In this document: piece by piece, positions 5,848 to 8,832 of the stretch
How positions within the stretch are numbered: position 1 is the first letter of the stretch
Layout of the letters: each line of letters begins with the position of its first letter
Source: an uncultured Lysobacter sp.
GTDB taxonomy: Bacteria > Pseudomonadota > Gammaproteobacteria > Xanthomonadales > Xanthomonadaceae
Length of the DNA: 8,832 bases
Assembly (NCBI GenBank): GCA_946480055.1
Contig: CAMLID010000113.1
Coordinates: 1 to 8,832 of the forward strand
Direction of reading: 5' to 3'
Translations under genes and position numbers: made by a program
The notes under the pieces: model-generated
What the model was told of the DNA's origin: nothing
Databases searched by the model: none
Seen by the model: the letters and a program-made list of their open reading frames with translations, nothing else

Positions 5848-6929
5848 GCCAGGGCCTTCGCGCGGCCCAGGCGGCCGTCGCCGAAGTACAGCCACAGCGC
5901 CAGCGCCAGCATGGGCAGCACCAGCCACCACAGCCCCAGGCTCATCGAGAGCTTGCCGCTTTCCAGCCAACCGGTGCCAGCGATCATCAAATTGATGCCA
6001 ATCAGATAGGTCAGGAAGCCGATCAGGATGCGCCCGTAGCGCGCCTGGCGCGGCATGCTGCGCGCCAGCGGGACCGCCATCAGGGCGAAGGCGAAGGTCA
6101 GCAGCAGCGGCGCCAGGCGGTAGTGCAGCTGCGCACCGGCCTCGCGGCGGCCGTCGCCGAGCAGGGCCAGGGTCGACATCAGTTCGGGATCGTTCGGGTC
6201 GAACTTGGTTTCGCCGGCCGGCAGCAGCAGTTCGTTGCTGGCGTAATTCATCATGCGGAAGTCCAGGCCGTTGTCGCGCGGACCTTCGACCTGGAAGCCC
6301 TTGTTGAGGGTCAGATAGCGGTTGCCCTGGTCGTCGACCTTGAGCTCGCCGTCGTTGGAGGTGGTGATCTCGCGCCGGTCCTCGTTTTGGCGGTAGACGA
6401 ACACGCGCTGGAAGCGGCTGCCGTCGTTGGACATGGCGCCGACGTAGATCACCCCGCCCTTGCCGCCCGGCAGTTCGGTGAAGCTGCCCGGCTCCAGCCC
6501 GGCCACGATCAGGTTGCGGTTGGCTTCGCTGATCATCTGCTTGGACAGGCGCTCGGCCCAGGGCCCCAGCCACAGCGAGCAGGCGCCCACCACCAGCACG
6601 ATCGGCAGCACCAGCATCAGCAGCGGCTTGAGCAGACGGCGCGGGCCGACGCCGATCGAGGCGATCACCGGCATTTCCGAGTCGCGGTAAAGCCGGCCGA
6701 CGCCCAGCATCAGGCCCAACATCAGCGCCAGCGGCAGGATCAGCGGCAGCCACTTCAGCAGCACCAGCCCCAGCTGGGCCAGCATCATCCCGGCCGGCAC
6801 CCGGCCGCGGGCGATGTCCCCGAGCACGTCCGTGAAGGCCCCGCCCACCGCGACGATCAGCAGCACCACCAGGGTGGCGAAGGTGGCCTGGGCGAATTCG
6901 CTCAGCAGGTAGCGGTCAAGCTTGGGCAT
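5844..6929 (-). CDS. lptF: LPS export ABC transporter permease LptF
   Basis: LptF is the partner permease of LptG in the LptB2FG complex that drives lipopolysaccharide transport to the outer membrane. The protein is 361 residues. The N-terminus [12 protein letters not shown] is typical of LptF. TM segments lie at about 15-35, 50-78, 100-122, 270-290, 299-320 and 330-349. A periplasmic jellyroll domain runs from about 130 to 268 ([22 protein letters not shown]). The coupling helix region is [19 protein letters not shown] (82-100). It is the first gene of the lptFG operon, divergent from pepA with 170 bp between the start codons. Only a weak GAAG precedes the ATG. No defect is seen. Confidence 0.95.
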   Translation of the reverse strand: MPKLDRYLLSEFAQATFATLVVLLIVAVGGAFTDVLGDIARGRVPAGMMLAQLGLVLLKWLPLILPLALMLGLMLGVGRLYRDSEMPVIASIGVGPRRLLKPLLMLVLPIVLVVGACSLWLGPWAERLSKQMISEANRNLIVAGLEPGSFTELPGGKGGVIYVGAMSNDGSRFQRVFVYRQNEDRREITTSNDGELKVDDQGNRYLTLNKGFQVEGPRDNGLDFRMMNYASNELLLPAGETKFDPNDPELMSTLALLGDGRREAGAQLHYRLAPLLLTFAFALMAVPLARSMPRQARYGRILIGFLTYLIGINLMIAGTGWLESGKLSMSLGLWWLVLPMLALALWLYFGDGRLGRAKALA

Positions 6930-7099
6930 CGGGCTTCAGGCTTCGGCATCGGGGTAGGCTTGCGTTAAACTCGGGGGTTCGTTCGACGGCATGGGACGGC
7001 TGCAGCAGGCGCAGCGTGCGCAAGTCCAGCCCCCGGAAGCCGCCCGATTGTACGGAACTCATCTTCCTTAGCTGCACTTTCTACCTGGGAATCTGTTGG
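6930..7099. promoter_or_regulatory. Divergent lptF/pepA intergenic region
   Basis: The 170-bp spacer should hold promoters for both the lptFG and pepA-holC units. The only A/T-rich spot near lptF is GTTAAACT around 6964-6971. It gives 4/6 matches to a -10 on either strand (TAAACT forward, TTTAAC reverse), without a good -35. I cannot assign promoters with certainty. GGGA at 7087-7090 is a plausible Shine-Dalgarno for pepA. Confidence 0.3.
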
Positions 7100-8569
7100 A
7101 TGACCCTCGAATTCGACCTGAACCGCGATGCGCCCGCCTCTGTCAAAACCGATTGCATCGTGGTCGGCGCCTATGCCGACAAGACCCTGACCGCCGCCGC
7201 GCAGGCGCTGGACGCCGCCAGCGGCGGCCGTCTGAGCGCCCTGGTGGAGCGCGGCGACGTCGGCGGCAAGACCGGCAAGACCACCCTGCTGCACGACCTG
7301 GCCGGCGTGGTTGCGCCGCGCGTGCTGGTGATCGGGCTGGGCGAAGCCGGCAAGTTCGGCGTGCCGCAGTACCTCAAAGCCGCCGCCGACGCGGCGCGCG
7401 CGCTCAAGGCCGGCCCGGTCGAACACGCGGTCTTCACCCTGTCGGACGAGCCGGTCGCCGGCCGCGACGCCGCCTGGGCGATCCGCCAGGCCGCGATCGC
7501 CGCCGACCACGCCTGCTACCGCTACACCGCCACGCTGGGCAAGAAGAAAGACGAGCCGGGCCTGCGCACGCTGTCGATCAACGGCAGCGATGCCGCCGCG
7601 CTGGCCCAGGGCCAGGCGATCGCCGCCGGCGTCGCGTTCGCGCGCGAGCTGGGCAACCTGCCGCCGAACGTGTGCAACCCGTCCTACCTGGCCGAGCAGG
7701 CCCAGACCTTCGCCGCACGCTTCCCGACCACCAGCTGCGAGGTCCTGGACCGCGCGCAGATGCAGGAACTGGGCATGGGCTCGCTGCTCGCGGTCGCGCG
7801 CGGCTCGGCCAATCCGCCCAAGTTGATCGTGCTCAAGTACAGCAACGGCGGCGACGCCAAGCCCTACGTGATGGTCGGCAAGGGCATCACCTTCGACACC
7901 GGCGGCATCAACCTCAAGGTCCAGGGCGGCATCGAGGAGATGAAGTTCGACATGTGCGGCGCGGCGACGGTGATGGGCACCTTCGTGTCCGCGGTCGGCA
8001 TGCAGCTGCCGATCAACCTGGTCGTGGTGGTGCCGGCGGTCGAGAACATGCCCGACGCCGACGCCTACCGTCCCTCCGACGTGCTCACCAGCATGTCCGG
8101 CAAGACCATCGAAGTCGGCAACACCGACGCCGAGGGCCGCCTGATCCTGTGCGACGCGCTGACCTACGCGCAGCGTTTCGAACCGCAGGCCCTGCTCGAC
8201 GTGGCCACCCTCACCGGCGCCTGCGTGGTCGCCCTGGGCAAGTACGCGACCGGCCTGATGAGCAAGGACGACGACCTCGCCGCCGAGCTGCTCGGCGCCG
8301 GCGAGCAGGTGTTCGACCGCGCCTGGCGCCTGCCGCTGTGGGACGAATACCAGACCCAGCTCGAATCGACCTTCGCCGACGTCTACAACATCGGCGGCCG
8401 CTGGGCCGGCGCGATCACCGCCGGCTGCTTCCTGGCCCGCTTCACCGAAGGCCAGCGCTGGGCCCACCTGGACATCGCCGGCGTCGCCAACGACGAAGGC
8501 AAGCGCGGCCTGGCCACCGGCCGTCCGGTCGGCCTGCTGAGCCAGTGGCTGCTCGAGCGCGCGGCCTGA
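7100..8569 (+). CDS. pepA: Leucyl aminopeptidase (M17 family)
   Basis: This cytoplasmic two-metal aminopeptidase removes N-terminal residues from peptides and forms hexamers in the M17 family. The protein is 489 residues. The N-terminal macro-like domain covers about 1-165, and the catalytic domain follows. Metal ligands by alignment to E. coli PepA are Lys261 and Asp266 ([11 protein letters not shown]), Asp284 (MKFDMCG), and Asp343 and Glu345 (NTDAEGRL). Catalytic residues are Lys273 and Arg347. All are present. The ATG at 7100 was chosen because [14 protein letters not shown] matches the family N-terminus and has GGGA upstream. The frame is open back to 7016, but those 28 residues look like untranslated leader. 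holC follows after 20 bases. In E. coli PepA is also a DNA-binding accessory factor for Xer recombination and a carAB repressor; whether this one binds DNA cannot be told from the sequence. Confidence 0.95.
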   Translation: MTLEFDLNRDAPASVKTDCIVVGAYADKTLTAAAQALDAASGGRLSALVERGDVGGKTGKTTLLHDLAGVVAPRVLVIGLGEAGKFGVPQYLKAAADAARALKAGPVEHAVFTLSDEPVAGRDAAWAIRQAAIAADHACYRYTATLGKKKDEPGLRTLSINGSDAAALAQGQAIAAGVAFARELGNLPPNVCNPSYLAEQAQTFAARFPTTSCEVLDRAQMQELGMGSLLAVARGSANPPKLIVLKYSNGGDAKPYVMVGKGITFDTGGINLKVQGGIEEMKFDMCGAATVMGTFVSAVGMQLPINLVVVVPAVENMPDADAYRPSDVLTSMSGKTIEVGNTDAEGRLILCDALTYAQRFEPQALLDVATLTGACVVALGKYATGLMSKDDDLAAELLGAGEQVFDRAWRLPLWDEYQTQLESTFADVYNIGGRWAGAITAGCFLARFTEGQRWAHLDIAGVANDEGKRGLATGRPVGLLSQWLLERAA

Positions 8570-8589
8570 GCCCCGACGGACCGCATCGG

Positions 8590-8832
8590 GTGCCCCGCGC
8601 CGACTTTTATCTGATCACCACCGCGCGTTTCCGCGAGGAACCGCTGCGGCTGGTGGGCGAGCTGGCGCGCAAGGCGTTCGATGCCGGCCTGCCGACCCTG
8701 ATCCTGGCCCGCGACGCGGCCCAGGCCGAGGCACTGGACGACCTGCTGTGGGACATGGGCGACGATGTCTACATCCCGCACCAGATCGCCGGCAGCGACG
8801 TCGACGAGGAAGAAGCCGACGTGCTGATCAGC
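8590..8832 (+). CDS. holC: DNA polymerase III chi subunit, N-terminal part (runs off the right edge)
   Basis: HolC (chi) links the clamp-loader complex to SSB through psi during replication. Eighty-one codons are visible, with no stop before the window end; the family is about 140-150 residues. The start is GTG at 8590, giving VPRADFYLITTARFREEPLR, which matches the xanthomonad HolC N-terminus (MPRADFYLI). Other family features are ELARKAFDAGLPTLILARD (24-42), ALDDLLW (48-54) and the IPHQIAGSD segment (62-70). It starts 20 bases after the pepA stop on the same strand, with a weak GGA as ribosome binding site, so it is very likely cotranscribed with pepA. In E. coli the order continues with valS, which may lie just beyond the edge. 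Confidence 0.9.
   Translation, partial: MPRADFYLITTARFREEPLRLVGELARKAFDAGLPTLILARDAAQAEALDDLLWDMGDDVYIPHQIAGSDVDEEEADVLIS

Noticed and set aside
4744..6753. Open frame that would fuse part of the lptF region to LptG
   Set aside because: The upstream part is an out-of-frame reading of lptF. LptG has its own ATG at 5847 with a ribosome binding site and the usual N-terminus.
7016..7099. 28-residue N-terminal extension of pepA
   Set aside because: It has no similarity to the family N-terminus. [14 protein letters not shown] at 7100 matches the usual start and has GGGA upstream.
6965..8467. Long minus-strand open frame opposite pepA
   Set aside because: PepA on the plus strand carries all catalytic residues. 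The antisense frame is low-complexity Gly/Ala/Gln/His-rich sequence caused by codon bias.

Overview
The window reads as an ordinary chromosomal segment of a high-G+C gammaproteobacterium, most likely of the family Xanthomonadaceae/Lysobacteraceae and plausibly Lysobacter. This is inferred from strong third-position G/C bias, from protein sequences that resemble xanthomonad PurL, XerD, LptF/G, PepA and HolC as I remember them, from a leaderless-type promoter and from GTAGGAGCGGC-type intergenic repeats. No database was searched. I see no phage, transposase, toxin, CRISPR or secondary-metabolite genes, and base and codon use look even across the genes.

Left part, minus strand: the first 373 codons of purL (running off the left edge), then dsbC and xerD, all transcribed leftward. 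xerD and dsbC are neighbours as in E. coli xerD-dsbC-recJ, but purL sits where recJ would be. Stem-loops follow both xerD and dsbC, so these look like separate transcription units more than one tight operon.

Middle: a small RDD-family membrane protein gene runs rightward, divergent from xerD. The xerD/RDD spacer contains a perfect 26-bp palindrome and an adjoining 12-bp inverted repeat. The RDD gene itself looks leaderless. About 620 bp of non-coding, repeat-rich DNA follows between the convergent RDD gene and lptG. It holds hairpins, a GCAATT hexamer tandem repeat, a long structured element and two REP-like 22-bp units.

Right part: lptG and lptF, the permease pair of the lipopolysaccharide export ABC transporter, overlap by ATGA on the minus strand. 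They are divergent from pepA (leucyl aminopeptidase) and the start of holC (DNA polymerase III chi subunit). This is the same layout as E. coli lptFG / pepA-holC-valS.

Functionally the genes are housekeeping: purine synthesis, periplasmic disulfide isomerisation, chromosome dimer resolution, LPS transport, peptide turnover and replication. I found no new multi-gene system. The points worth checking are in the non-coding DNA and in the apparent lipoprotein form of DsbC.
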